Positions 13,406 through 25,301 are shown, numbered from the stretch's first letter. The stretch: 64,000 nucleotides of DNA from Trichoplusia ni (GCF_003590095.1 NC_039481.1:3286001-3350000), one strand, 5' to 3'. The notes: a model not told the origin generated them from the letters alone. Numbers and translations are program-made.

Positions 13406-16400
13406 GTGGGTTCATTTCCCATGTAATAAAAATACTAGTTTCGGAAATTGCTTTCCTGTGCAGAAACCAATGTTATTTATGTAAAGAGAAAGTTTTTGCC
13501 GGTGAATAAGTTATGTGATATTTAAATGTTATCATCCTGTTATCCTTAGCAAAAAACCCAGAAATCTAGAATCATAGCTATTCATGTCTACTTTGTATTC
13601 ATTGAATACGTTTTATGTGCCTATACTAATAAAATAGCTTGTTTAGAATATTTATCTGTCAAATTTAATATAATTTAAAGAAACATATTTTTAATAATAA
13701 GTATTTTTACAGGAGGCTTGTCAAAAACTTTCAACCAAAAAGAAAAGAAGAAGATGAATACCAGTAAGTTATTTACTAACTTCAAAAAAAAATCGTTACT
13801 AACTGCTTTACCAATATGGAATATTATTCTGAAAAAGATCTTACCTGTAGCTGAAAATGAAGACTTATTCTGTCGACTAATTTATACGACCACATGAAGT
13901 AAAGACTATCCTCTATTTTTCTTGTCATATTGTTTATTCGTAAACTAAATTTGGCACGTCTATTGCGAATCAAGCATTTATACTCTGCTGTTTTGCTGTC
14001 GCTTACTCAGTATTTATACGCATATACCGCATTGCACAACAATTTTGCACTGCAAAAACCAGTTCGCAAAAATCGAGTCGGCTCAGTAGCGGGATATTAC
14101 AATGTTTCCTTTACATGAGCGGCATGGACATGTGTAAACTAAACGAGGATTATAAAGTAAGCCAAGAAATTTACGATGCTTACGAACAAAACCGGTTTAA
14201 AGTCCACTAACCTTGATAGTTTAATCTGGAGTGTAATGTAACAGTAACCAGAGACTAGATTGTCCAGAACAAGAATGTCACTTTATATTTGTTGAACTTT
14301 CTTCTGACTGTAAAATTATTTTTAGGTACACTGCGTGTAAAGCATTTAAACATTTACTTCAAGAATTAAACGATTTTGCGGGACAGCGGGAAGTTGTCGC
14401 GGAAAACCTACAGTCTAATGTAGTACGAGAGTTACATCTACTCGCCAGAGAGTTGCGAGATGAAAGGAAGGTGAGAAAATAATTAATTACTCCCAAAGAG
14501 TACGTGTGTTGGCCCGTTTATAAGTAAATTAAGACTGGTCATTAATTCTGTAGCCGTGGTCGTGGGATCCGTTGCGTGCACTGCCAAGTTCTCTTGTTCC
14601 CCAGTCGTTAATAAAAAAGGTTGTGCCCATACATATACCCAGCATAATAACATGTAATTGGCATTCCTACGTAAAGCTTTTGGACTTTTAAAGAAACTTT
14701 AGAAGTGAATATGTGATTTTTGTTCCTTAAAAACGAAACTAGACCACACTTTGTTTGTTGCGTCTAGATAACATGAAATACAGTTGTATACAATGATGTA
14801 ACGACTATGTTCTGACATTTTTTGTCTGAGTGTATTTTCTATAGTCAAGTCCACAGCATTACATCCTTTTATTTAAAACCTTTGTTTGAACAAGGAAAAA
14901 TAATGGAATCATAAGTTTAACACGTACGACATGCTGTTGTGTTTTACATTTGATAAGAAAATTAAAACAAATGCCGGACGTAACTGTATATTTGCTAGTT
15001 ATATTATTTGTTTTCATTCAGAATACCTGTAAAGACACCTGATATTTTAGTTGATAATAATTAAACTATGTACGGTGAAATTAGCTAAGGCATGTAATTG
15101 TTCGTAACATGTATTCATGTTGCTTGAAAGTCCAGAAAAGCACTAAAGAATTGAATGTCTTACGAGGAACGCTTTATACCTAAGATACCATACTGTAAAG
15201 CTCGTACCTTTACGCAGGGTATTCTAAAAATAACCGTTACAACATCGAGTTTCTTATAATTCAAAAACGAATCTCGGTATTCAACGAACCCGGAGTTATG
15301 TGTCTACATTTTTTAATACTTATTCGTCTGCTGGGCATTCTTTTATATGACCTTTTTGTAATTACAGCAACATTTAAACGAAGGTGCGAAACAAATGGGA
15401 GTGTTGAACTCATCGATAGGTTCCTTGGAGCGAGCGCGGAGATCGTACGAGCGAGCGGCCAGGGAATCCGAGCGAGCACTTGAGACCTTCCAAAAGGCAG
15501 ACGCTGACCTTAATCTGAGGTGATTATCTAATAGACTGTTCCACCGATAATTCTGCCTCGACCCGGCCATTTGTACAGCTGATTAAACAGTGCGTAAAGT
15601 GTACAGCGAATTCTAAACGCCCGTGGTAATCGAATTTTAATGCTTGCCGAGTTCAATGTTAACTTTGATTTTATTGTCGTCCAAATTGGTTCTTTCCACT
15701 TCTTATTAGATATGATTTGATTCATAAACTTGTAAACTAATTTATATCAGAAGTCTTTGCGTAACTTGGCAGACAATATACTGTTGACCTCATAAACAAT
15801 GTGTTGGCATAAGTTCAATATTTAGTACTCAAAGTCTGGAGTAAGCCATAGTAGGTTCGAAAAGGTCATAATATGTATGCTGATGTTCTATTGTTACAAG
15901 ATTGAGTACTTTAACCTTATTAGAAATGTGTCCGTGTCCAATGTATGTGTTGTCAGTAGGGTGATATCCGAGATGAATGGAAAACATCTCTTGCGGTCAG
16001 ATGGTTAACCTACACTGGTTCAAATGGATCGCCTTAAGACTTCCACAAGTCTAGTACAGCATGTTCCAATATAATGTTGTTGGACGTATTGCGAGTAATT
16101 GTAATAAAGAACAGTTATACTGATAAATAAGCCCTTGTCTCGATAGTACTAACATAAAAATGGTTAACCCACTTCTATCCGGCGATCGGGGATTTAAGTG
16201 CCTTGCCATGCCTTGGCATCCTTTGCTGCGCATCTATTATAATGGTTATAGAGCAGACTATAAACAAGTTGCACAAATTACTGCCTGGAACTGGCTGTCA
16301 CATTGTAACTGTAACAAACGGTCGTGGATGAATATTTGAAGAGGCACGACACAAATTTCACTATGGGTATATTTGGGTTTACAATACGCGTTGTGTTCAT

Positions 16401-19400
16401 TCTTGTGTCACGACGCTCTTGCCATTCTAGGTAATTCATGAGTCCTACTTTCTTTTTACTAAGCTGTTTACGTTTTCAGTCGAGCGGAGGTGGAGAAACA
16501 AAAAGCGAATATGAAGCTCCGGAGTCAAGCGTGCGAGGACGCGAAGCAGGAGTACATGGACCAGCTGCGCAAGACGAATGACGCGCAGCGGCAGCACTAC
16601 GAGCAGCGACTGCCGCACGTATTCAAACAGTTACAGGTACGATACTGCACCTTATGGAATAGGAATAAGACTCATGTTTGTTTGTAAGGATGTTTGTTTT
16701 AGGGTATATTGTTGCTTGGATGGTCAGTTTCAAGAGATTCTGTCATGTGTATGGTGTACTTGCTAAGTAATTTTTTACTGGGTAGAAAAATGCTTTTTAG
16801 ATCACGAAAAGTTATATTTAAAAGTTGCAGACAGACACTACAGTTTTTTATTTGTATTTCTTGGTTTAGCGAAAAACGCTGGTAGATCTACACCTATTCC
16901 CTCTAAAAATAATCTTTTAGGAGAAACGCATCCCGGCCGTAGAACAAACTAATAAATTACAGTGCTAATGATGTACTGCCTCAACCGATAATGCACTGTA
17001 CTTAATACGTACCACCAGTTTCCTGACAGTTTATCACCTTTTTAATTTAATTTGTAGTATAATTATCTTAAAGTTGTTTGTCAAGATAGTGGAAACTGAA
17101 TTATAACCCGAGACGTTTTATTGTGATTGATTAATTTAAATTGACAATGGTTTGGTTTTTACAATAACTCGAAGAATGTCGTCATCATACAATATTTTAT
17201 GAACAATAAATTTAACTTTCCCCGTGCCACACTTGAGTCATGACTCTAGTATGAAGAAATTCAAGAAAATTTTGCTCCCAAATAGTGCAACCACTTTGTA
17301 TGGTGCAGTTTGGCTGCGCTCCAACTAGGTCAAGCGGGAGAGACATATAAAACACATCTACTATTTTCGTTAAGTTTTCGACAAAACATTTTTCTTCTTT
17401 TACGAACTAATCTACATATGCTTACAGGACTTAGATGAGAAGCGGATAAAGAACATAAAGAACTTTATGTTGAGCTCCGTGGATGTTGAGAGGAAGGTAT
17501 TCCCCATTATCAAGCAGTGCCTCGATGGTATGGAGACGGCAGCAAATAGTATTAATGAAAAAGAGGTATGTTCACATTTTCCTTGTAATAATACCCCCTA
17601 ATATGAATCGTGAGGAAATACAATAGAGTATTATATATTTTAGCTCACTAGAAGGAAAAGCAAATAACTTCTACAAAGTTCGTTACGTGAGTTATGATGA
17701 ATTTAATCCTGTTCTTAAATGATTTATTTAGGACCGGTTTGGTGCGATTATGTGTCGCTATGATAGATTATGTGTTATAATATTTATCTACTATCATCTA
17801 CAAAAATGAACGTGAAAGTGTAACGGTACATTTTTCATTTCATTCATTCTACTCCGGTAAATTCCATTTGAGACCTCGTCTTTAAACAAGTTTTGCATTC
17901 GTAATACGTTTAGTTTTATTAAATTCATGCTTTCTGTTTTCCTTTGAATATCTGAACCTATGCAGAACAAAATAATTAGAATATCTAAAATCGTTAGTAC
18001 CCATAATTTTAAGTCTAATGGCAATCAATTACACACGTATACGTAATGAATATTGTATACATACGTTGTTTACCGATCGTGTACATCTTACAAGTTTACA
18101 TAACATTAGAATTTGTGTCACATATTGCACGGAGTGTTTATCAATTGGCCGTCGACTAATAATAACTTTTAACTTGAGCGTCGTGATGTTCCCATACACC
18201 ATAGCCGCATGGGAACCTATAAGATAGATCATTTACGCCTCGGTATTGTGACGGCGAATATTCGATCGCGTGGGTGAAAAATCATGTTGTTGATTATTGT
18301 TATGTAACGACTTTGCCTGTGGCTAAAATGCCTTTGGTTATAGGTCATGCAAATTATTAAATGCGAAATGAGGCGATTTCTGCTCTGGAATTCCTTAAAG
18401 TAAATTCACGTCATTCAGGATGTCTATTATGTTTTAACAACATATGGATACAAAATTATATGACGTGCCATTCGTCACGTAGTACCGATTATTAGGCGAA
18501 GTTTTTGTACATTGAAGACCTTTAAATTGTATAGTCGTCGGTTCAAGATTTTAAGAGATCACCCGTCAAATGCAATCTTTGCAGTTGCGGCAAACGTTTA
18601 TGTTGGCCCATAGATTAATCTGCGTAACCAGCATTCATTCTCGACCCACTGATGCTGCGAGTCACGAGTTTTTATTAGGTCATGTAAAATATAACGTATT
18701 TTATTACTAATAAAAAGAAGAGCCAAACTGTTTTCTGGCGCGTGTCCGAATTGTATAATGACTAGTGGCGGAACCAGGATTGATTGTGGGGTTAATGACA
18801 CCTCTGAGTATATTAGATGTTTCTGATGTAAATACATAACAAAACATTGTGCTATAAATATGTTTACATGATAAATTTACTACAAAGTCTTTTTTCTTCT
18901 TGAAGTCCCCGGTAATTATGTATAGTAACTGTATTTCAACATTTCCAGGACACAAAATTAGTGATAGACAGGTATAAGTCAGGTTTCGTGCCGCCCGAAG
19001 ACTTCCAGTTCGAGACAGCTTCGGGCGCGGACACGACCGACGCGGCCAACACGCACCACCACCCCGCCAGCCACCACACCGTGCGCGGGACCGTCTCCGG
19101 GAACAAGATCAAGAAGAGAGTCGGCATCCTCTCCATCTTCAGCTCCAATAAGGTGAGATGAATATCTAAATCAACGCAAACCAAGGTCCTTGGTGTTATA
19201 CTACAGGCAGGGGAGAGGGGAGTGGGGAGGGTTATTAAGGTATCTTGTATCCAGTGTTTCTTTCCATATTTATTCATCTTTATAAAGCCAGTATTGTTTA
19301 GCACTTATCTATTTTTAAACGCGAGTTTATTCATCCTTGTCGACTAGTGTAATAATAATTATAATGAACCGCATGTGCGACTCAATACTGGCTTTATAGC

Positions 19401-22400
19401 GTAGTTAGGATTACATTTTTTTATTATACATCAAGTATTACTTTAGTATTTAAATTAAATGTTCGTTATTTTTAAAAGCATTTTATAAGGTTATGGGGCT
19501 GTGTGCTTGAATTTATGTATGGGCTTTATATTAGCTTATATGTTATGGATATTTCAATTCGTATTTTATAGTACGTGCATGTTATCGTACATGTTATGTT
19601 TACTATATTTGTTGAACATGATTCGATGTTATATAATTTTATTTCATTATATTTTTTCTTTTTATTTACACAGCTGGTGTATAGTCATGAAACGTGAGTT
19701 GTAATGAAATCAGTAAAAGGTACATTAACGGTACCTAAAAGGAAATAAACTCGATGACTAAACACCTGTTGTAATATTTTTATTATATTTGTAAGTTGGA
19801 GGTACTAATTTATTTTTATCTTTCAATCCCTGTTCGATCCCAACCTAACATGGGTACAATAACAACCGATTATTATTGGCTGTCTGCGGCGGTGCCTTGT
19901 CATGTGGAAAAAGTAAGTCTCCCGAGGTGGTGGGGATGTTAATGATAAGCATGACTCACTAGCTTCTGTTATCCTTGATAAAACATCAAGCCATTATGAA
20001 TAACACTGACTTTATACATTGTATTTACAATACTCATACTTACTTCAAACCTTTTTTAATACTTTGTTTCATGTTGTTTGAAAATGTTATTCCATGACTC
20101 AATTGCGCGGCAATCTATATTTGTTTTACTAACTATTTATCGGCGCGGGCCACGTAAAGGAAGTGGTGTAATACTGTCGATAATACCAACTCATAATAAA
20201 CAAGTCATGCAATAACGTTTACAGCCTTTAAACACCTATACAGCTATCCACCGTTTAGTTTTATGTTGCGTGTTATACGAATGGAATAGTGTTGCCAGAT
20301 TGTAAAACCAGAATGCTGGCAAGACCAGCTTGTTTAGCAGGACTTATAAGTAAGATGCAACATCCTAAATGTATTCGATTTTGTGTTAGTGATCTTTTAA
20401 TACGAAATGAAACACAATAAAATATTTACGATTAAGATATTTTTAAGTGTACCCTGGTTATATGGAGGGGGTATAACATTGCTATCTTGGAGCATCGGCT
20501 CTATTCCTTATTATTACCACCAGTGATCATAAACGCAGTAGTTATTACCGAATGTGCATTATCAATACAGCAGCGCGTTTTGCAATATCTTCGACCGTTG
20601 TAAACGACTAAGTTTATTCTTACATCTGGCAACGCTTATACGAACTATCGCTTGGTGTCGCCGGCGGTTTGTTGTTTATACCCCCATGTTAATGTTGTTT
20701 GTTTGCCTCCCCCGTCTCGCGCGCGCCGTCTAACGCTTGCCACAGAAGATTGTCGAGGCCTGCAACTCGATCAAGGTCAGTCCTGCGTGACGCGTGAGTC
20801 GTGTGCTCGATGCTGTGTACGAGACTGTTTATTGGTTTAAAGTCTCGTTTCTAGATAGTTTTGATTTTGGTCTGTTTTGAGTTTGTAGGTGTGTGTAGTT
20901 ATTAAAAGCCAGTAGATCGGTGCAGTTTGGACGGAAAAATATTTTCTTGCATTACACAGGTTCATTAGGTTGATTTCAACTGAATCGGTTTTATTAAAAT
21001 ACACCCTGTTATCCAGCAAGGAGTAGATAACAGCTACCGTACTTGTTAAACCGAACTATATACATATTTGGTACTTTAAAAGAAAAAACTAAATGAACTG
21101 AAATTAATTTACTGTACTTCAATTAATGAATTGATCGTTTGTGTTGTTGTTTCTTACTGTCTATAACTCGAAAGGTATTTCTTGAATCCTATATACTTAC
21201 TGTAGTAGTGTCTGTCCTGTGTGTATGTTTTTTATTTTAGTTCTTTTAGTATATGTGACCAATAAACTTTCTCTTCGGCATACACCGTGGTTGGTTGTGT
21301 ACCGCTTCGTCTAACTTACCAAGCTTGGCACGGCTTTCCCTGTTTTCAGCGCACTACAGCAATGTTGTTTATTATTAGATTTAAAGTGACTAATTTATAT
21401 GTTTATAGTATATTTTACAAAATATGTATCAATAATAATATAGGTTTATTAAACAGTAATATTTAAAACGTCATTTCAATTTGTTACGGTTTATTCACCG
21501 TTATCACCAGTCGATTACATGAAATCATTTCCAGTATTAAAAATTTTGTATAAATTATAACGATTTTAATTATTAGCAGCAGTAGACGTCTTGTAGCATG
21601 TTTAAAAAAATGTTTCGTTGTTTAAATGTAAGTAAATACCATAAGTAAGTGGCAGATTGTTATTTTGCAGACAAGATGTGTATTTAGTGTGTAAAATGGT
21701 GGTATTGTAGTGTAATTTGCGGATTTGGTGGTGAATGATTGAGCACGGAAACTGGTATTATTAAAAATACGAAGTCTAATCGGAGTATTTGCCTTTCAGA
21801 ATAACATGTCTACGGATGGAAAGGAGGATTACTCAGACTTGCCACCGAACCAAAAGAAAAAGAAACTTCAAGCAAAAGTCGCCGAGCTGAGTAAACAGGT
21901 CAGTCTTACATGGACATAGACATATTTATATATTTCATGAATCCTCAGCGTCGAAGCGTGGCTAAAGTGCAAAAGATACACATAACGAGATGTGGTAATG
22001 TTACTTTAGAGTTTCAACCTTTTTCCTTGTGCAAGAATATTAGTTATATTAATATGTATATGTCCCGACGTATAATAATAAATCATTGACTTTTCCTTAA
22101 AATATGACCTTATATGCAGTTTAGTAACCTGTTTTATTTTAAAATGATTTGATAAGCATAGTTGCAGAATAATACCGTTTTGGTCCATTGGCTTTGGTAA
22201 GTTTTCATAAATGTGCACAATTTGTGAGTTTTGTATCTTAATATAATCCGCACATGATTAATACTTACTATATATACTTACCAACAATATCCTAATATCC
22301 GGCCTACCAGCGAGGGACTTATTAATGGGTAATAAATAACAGACACCGGACATGAGGCGATTCAAGAATAGGATGTATGCAAATATGGTACTTTAAATAT

Positions 22401-25298
22401 GGCCCTGCTAATTAGCTGCACTACCAGTACCACGCCGTTATATGCGAGGTTCTGTTCCGAGGGTCTGTTGTCACAGATATTGTGTAAAGGAGTACTTAGC
22501 GACTGTATTTAGCAACTGGAGTTGCTAAAATTTAAAACAGTCACTAATAACAATTGTAAAATAACCATGTACTCACCATAAAATAATCTTTATTCCCGAT
22601 CTTATAAGTGAAGAGAGTTAGACCACTATAAATGTTATAGAGTTAGATGTAGAAAATATATCAACATATATATTTATCCCCACACAAATGAAAATTGCTC
22701 CTCCAGTGGCTCCAGTACGCAGTCTCGGGTTAAACCAGTACTTAAACAAACATCTAGGCGTAGTTAAAGTATGCTTACAAGCAAATAACCAGTTTCCTGT
22801 ACCGACGACCGGGCCTATTAACGATTTCTACTTAAACATTAAAATCAATGGAGTTATTATTTTTAATGAATATTTCTTTACTTAAGTACGTAATATCGTG
22901 TTATTAGTATTTGTTGATGTTATTAAATAATTAAAAAATTGAAAGGATCGCGTTATTAGGGTTATTACATAAAGTTGGAATTTTAAATAATCCTGTATAC
23001 TGATTTACTTACAGTTAAAGATCTGTGCATCTAATTTGATGGTGTTTTACAGGTGGCCCAAGAGCAAGCAGCTATGGAAGGTCTCATGAAAATGAAAGGT
23101 GTTTACGAAACGAGCCCAGCGCTCGGAGATCCCATGACTGTAGAAGGTAATTATGTGAAATATCTTCTTACCAATAGTAGCAGTTAGAGTAGTCGAAGAA
23201 CGAAAATTAACTTATTTCACACTTTACCGGGCCACAAAAAGTCATCAGTCAATCTATGCATAATTCTCAAACCTGGTCAAGCCCTTGATCATCACAATGT
23301 CGCATAGTTACATTTAAAATATTCTCCCTTTGACACAACTGTAATTTTGATGCTACAGGTCAGTTAAACGAGTGTTGCGATAAGCTGAAGAAGTTGCGCG
23401 CGCAGTTGAACAAGTTCGAGGAGCTGTTGGCGGAGGCCAACAGCCAGGTGGGCGCGCCGCCGCTACACCCCACCGCGAGAACCAACGGGCAGGCGCCCAC
23501 GCAGGCCACCAGGTAACACACTGTCATCACAATGAACCTGGTTTCAACCGGCAAACCCCTAAACAAAACTCTCTTCTCTTGCTACTCACATGCTTTAAGA
23601 CATTAATTAGCAAAGCATTGAACCTTTGAATGCCATGGGGGTCACTGGTAATGGACACACAATATAATATATCCTACTGCTTGGCTATCAACGCATTAAG
23701 ACGAGTCCTAACTCCGTAGATTTTATATTTACTGGCTGGAACTGGACTCGAAACCCCTGAAGAAAATTGCCAGTCAAGTAGTCGAAAACTGTGCTCGAGG
23801 TGTATAGTAGCTGTACCGAGACGTGTTTCGAAAAAGAAATAATGCAAGATAATTGACGTGTCATATTATGTAGCTCGTACTCTAGAACTGACTTCTTTAT
23901 CAGATCATGTTAAGTGACAGCCACATTCAACAACTGCTATTTCATCATGTCATGCTATGTGGTGATTGTCAAGAGCAATGTGGTGACAAACGCTATAATG
24001 ACAGCTAACACTTTCTGTGTAAATTAATTAAAGCGGATGTGCTTAACTTCCTTGACCTACTGTTCTATTAGCAATGCAAATTTAATAGATAACAAGCCAA
24101 ATTTCTTGATCGTTCAATGTCAGCTTAATATTTATTAATTGCTAATAAAACCGGAATATTTGTTATTAAACGTAACTCTCGCTTTAAACTGTTACTTAAT
24201 TCATACTTATATTAGGATTGCGAAACTCATTCTGCCTGTCAGTCTAATACGCTTTCACGGCTAGACGTATAAATCACTTTTGATGATGTTGTGTGCGGAG
24301 TAAACTAGAAAACAGTGTTTTTTTATAGTGACTTCCGATAAACACGCCAGTTAAGTTACGAATGAATATTAGTATTATGTATCACCATATCTTTTTGTAA
24401 ATTTATTATATTGTTTTTTCCCCTCTTTTTGTGGAGAGTTGAGTTCTGTATATCACATTGTAATATTATTTATTTATAAAAATTATAGCCAAAATTTGTT
24501 AAGAAGTGATCGACCGACTCCCAAACCCCCAAAGGAAGAAAAGAATATGTATTTGTTTTCGTAGTTTCTTGCATGGCCTTAAAAAGTATTTTGTTCACAG
24601 TATCGGGTCAAACAGCGAGTCTCTATCGCGGTCGGCGTCGGAGTCGTCGGTGAGCACAGGCACGGGCACGGGCGCGGCGGGGGCGCGCGCGGCCGGCGGC
24701 TCCCCCGAGTCCGGGCTCGGCGGGGAGCTCGCCACCGCGCACCACGAACACGCCAACGGGGAACACGACCACGACCCCGACCACGACCATGACCCCGACC
24801 ATGATAATGACCACGAGTCCGACTTTGATTATTACTACTGCGAGCCTGATCTGCAGCCAGTTGGCTACTGCAAAGCGCTATATGCTTTCGAAGGTTTGTA
24901 ATCACTCGTTGTACGGGAAATGTTATGTTAATATGTTAAATACGAAAAAAAATGGATTTATATGACAGTTGTTGCTTCTTTTACGCTCCGTTTTTGTTAC
25001 TACTTAGTCATGGTACACATTATACTTTAAGCTTCCTAAAAATATTAATTTGACGGGTAAAAATACATTTATACATATTTTAATACGAAAAGTTTCTTTT
25101 TCTATATCGCATGTTGTATGTAAAGGCATCGGAAGCGGGTCCACGATGAAGATGGAGTGCGGCGAGCGGCTGCTGGTGCTGGAGACGGACGCGGGTGACG
25201 GCTGGACGCGCGTGCGGCGCCACCACACGCGCGAGGAGGGCTTCGTGCCCACCACCTACATCGCCACCACGCTCTACGCCGATGCCAACTCGCACTAG
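13290..25298 (+). CDS. Cip4: Cip4/TOCA-1/FNBP1 family F-BAR, HR1 and SH3 protein (14 exons, first coding exon not found)
   Basis: This is a multi-exon gene for a Cdc42-interacting F-BAR adaptor. The family senses or bends membrane through the F-BAR dimer, binds Cdc42-GTP through HR1, and recruits WASP/WIP and dynamin through SH3 to drive actin-linked endocytosis. I placed exons at 13290-13405, 13713-13763, 14326-14470, 15368-15519, 16480-16636, 17428-17565, 18949-19152, 20746-20775 (uncertain), 21800-21898, 23053-23146, 23359-23512, 24489-24548, 24601-24893 and 25126-25298. All have AG/GT borders and the phases join without a break. They sum to 1866 nt, that is 621 visible residues plus stop, the size expected for the family. 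By visible residue, F-BAR is about 1-265, HR1 about 342-425, the acidic linker about 495-545, and SH3 about the last 65. Only the few N-terminal residues are missing. Confidence 0.96.
13713..13763 (+). CDS. Cip4: Cip4 exon: FCH domain, basic segment
   Basis: This 51-nt exon encodes RRLVKNFQPKRKEEDEYQ across both junction codons. The basic RLVKNFQPKRKE segment is a hallmark of CIP4-family F-BAR domains and lies in the membrane-binding first helices. The acceptor is TTTTTACAG and the donor GTAAGT. Confidence 0.94.
14326..14470 (+). CDS. Cip4: Cip4 exon: F-BAR domain helix
   Basis: It encodes YTACKAFKHLLQELNDFAGQ, then REVVAENL and LARELRDERK. The order aromatic-x-x-C-x-A-F, followed by D-x-A-GQ and ending in ERK, matches the second F-BAR helix of CIP4, FBP17 and TOCA-1. 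The acceptor is ATTTTTAG and the donor GTGAGA; it ends in phase 0. Confidence 0.95.
15368..15519 (+). CDS. Cip4: Cip4 exon: F-BAR coiled coil
   Basis: It encodes QHLNEGAKQMGVLNSSIGSL, then a charged helix (ERARRSYERAARESERALETF) and QKADADLNL. The KADADLNLSRAEVEK-type junction with the next exon is typical of insect Cip4. The acceptor is AATTACAG and the donor GTGATT; it ends in phase 2. Confidence 0.95.
16480..16636 (+). CDS. Cip4: Cip4 exon: F-BAR coiled coil
   Basis: It encodes RAEVEKQKANMKLRSQACED, a Gln/Lys-rich helix, and ends in LPHVFKQLQ, the family 'P.(V/I)F..(L/I)Q' position. It is clearly richer in GC than the flanking introns. The acceptor is CGTTTTCAG and the donor GTACGA; it ends in phase 0. 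Confidence 0.95.
17428..17565 (+). CDS. Cip4: Cip4 exon: F-BAR distal helix
   Basis: It encodes DLDEKRIKNIKNFMLSSVDV, then VFPIIKQCLDGM and ANSINEKE. The pattern (E/D)-x-R followed by a 'PII..CLDG' core is the conserved distal F-BAR segment. The acceptor is CTTACAG and the donor GTATGT; phase 0 at both ends. Confidence 0.95.
18949..19152 (+). CDS. Cip4: Cip4 exon: end of F-BAR domain and start of linker
   Basis: It encodes DTKLVIDRYKSGFVPPEDFQ, a His-rich spacer and KKRVGILSIFSSNK. The 'VI..YKSGF.PP.D..FE' run closes the F-BAR extension in the family, and 'KRVGIL.IF.SNK' is an insect Cip4 linker motif. The acceptor is TTTCCAG and the donor GTGAGA; phase 0 at both ends. Confidence 0.95.
20746..20775 (+). 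CDS. Cip4: Candidate 30-nt in-frame Cip4 microexon
   Basis: A 30-nt open segment (KIVEACNSIK) is flanked by CCACAG and GTCAGT, the same donor as the next accepted exon. It lies between two phase-0 exons, so inclusion adds ten residues and skipping keeps the frame. It sits in a GC-rich pocket. I do not recall this peptide in homologues, which join SNK directly to the following exon, so it may be an optional microexon or chance. Confidence 0.4.
21800..21898 (+). CDS. Cip4: Cip4 exon: start of HR1 (Cdc42-binding) domain
   Basis: It encodes NNMSTDGKEDYSDLPPNQKK, then KKLQAKVAELSKQ. The 'D(Y/F)S.LPP.Q..KKLQ.KV.EL' pattern is the signature start of the CIP4/TOCA HR1 coiled coil. The acceptor is CCTTTCAG and the donor GTCAGT; 33 codons, phase 0 at both ends. 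Confidence 0.96.
22496..22547. repeat. Nested inverted repeat (hairpin) in Cip4 intron
   Basis: The core TTTAGCAACT, GG, AGTTGCTAAA is a 10-bp perfect stem with a 2-nt loop. It is framed by TTAGCGACTGT and ACAGTCACTAA, which pair with one mismatch. Together they form a two-tier hairpin of about 52 nt, possibly a small foldback element or a structured intronic RNA. Confidence 0.5.
23053..23146 (+). CDS. Cip4: Cip4 exon: HR1 domain with Gly-Asp loop
   Basis: It encodes VAQEQAAMEGLMKMKGVYET, then SPALGDPMTVEG. The 'M..VY...P..GDP' segment aligns with the HR1 turn whose MGD residues contact Cdc42 in TOCA-1. Here Gly-Asp is kept and the preceding Met is Leu. The acceptor is TTTTACAG and the donor GTAATT; it ends in phase 1. 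Confidence 0.95.
23359..23512 (+). CDS. Cip4: Cip4 exon: end of HR1 and start of linker
   Basis: It encodes GQLNECCDKLKKLRAQLNKF, then EELLAEANSQVG and a Pro/Thr/Gln-rich tail. It completes the second HR1 helix and moves into disordered linker. The acceptor is ATGCTACAG and the donor GTAACA. It ends in phase 2, compatible with both the 24489 and the 24601 exons. Confidence 0.94.
24489..24548 (+). CDS. Cip4: Probable Cip4 60-nt cassette exon, proline-rich
   Basis: After AATTATAG the frame from the previous exon continues as QNLLRSDRPTPKPPKEEKNI and meets the next exon across a 52-nt intron (24549-24600, GTATTT..TTCACAG). Entry and exit are both phase 2, so the exon can be skipped without a frame change. 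RPTPKPPK is a possible SH3 ligand. If the short intron is retained, translation stops at TAG 24562-24564, giving a protein without SH3. Confidence 0.75.
24601..24893 (+). CDS. Cip4: Cip4 exon: acidic His/Asp linker and start of SH3 domain
   Basis: It encodes IGSNSESLSRSASESSVSTG, a Gly/Ala-rich stretch, a His-Asp repeat tract (units of HDPDHD) and DFDYYY. It ends in PVGYCKALYAFEG, the first strand of the SH3 domain (ALYxFE). The His/Asp tract is encoded by imperfect GACCAC/GACCCC repeats near 24765-24815, so its length may vary between individuals. The acceptor is TTGTTCACAG and the donor GTTTGT; it ends in phase 1. Confidence 0.94.
25126..25298 (+). CDS. Cip4: Cip4 terminal coding exon: SH3 domain
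   Basis: It encodes the rest of SH3: STMKMECGERLLVLETDAGD, GWTRVRR and EEGFVPTTYIATTLY, ending in DANSH and TAG at 25296-25298. The 'DGW.R' tryptophan and 'G.VPT.Y' ligand-groove residues are intact, so WASP or dynamin binding should be possible. An upstream in-frame ATG near 25050 lies in the intron and is not the start. Confidence 0.96.
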
Positions 25299-25301
25299 CC
25301 G

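Larger units (their letters stand above)
13764..24488 (+). other. Cip4 internal introns: contents
   Basis: The introns between the listed exons are AT-rich and hold no gene I can support on either strand. The longest are 17566-18948, 19153-20745 and 21899-23052. Noted within them are a hairpin at 22496-22547 and a SINE-like B-box match near 19835 without other SINE features. Confidence 0.6.

Noticed and set aside
19830..19850. B-box-like GTTCGATCCC in a Cip4 intron as a SINE or tRNA
   Set aside because: No A-box, no cloverleaf and no recognisable SINE body nearby.
24579..24905. Arg/Gly-rich open frames on the - strand over the Cip4 linker exon
   Set aside because: They are antisense shadows of the GC-rich, repetitive + strand exon, whose frame joins its neighbours and carries the SH3 start.
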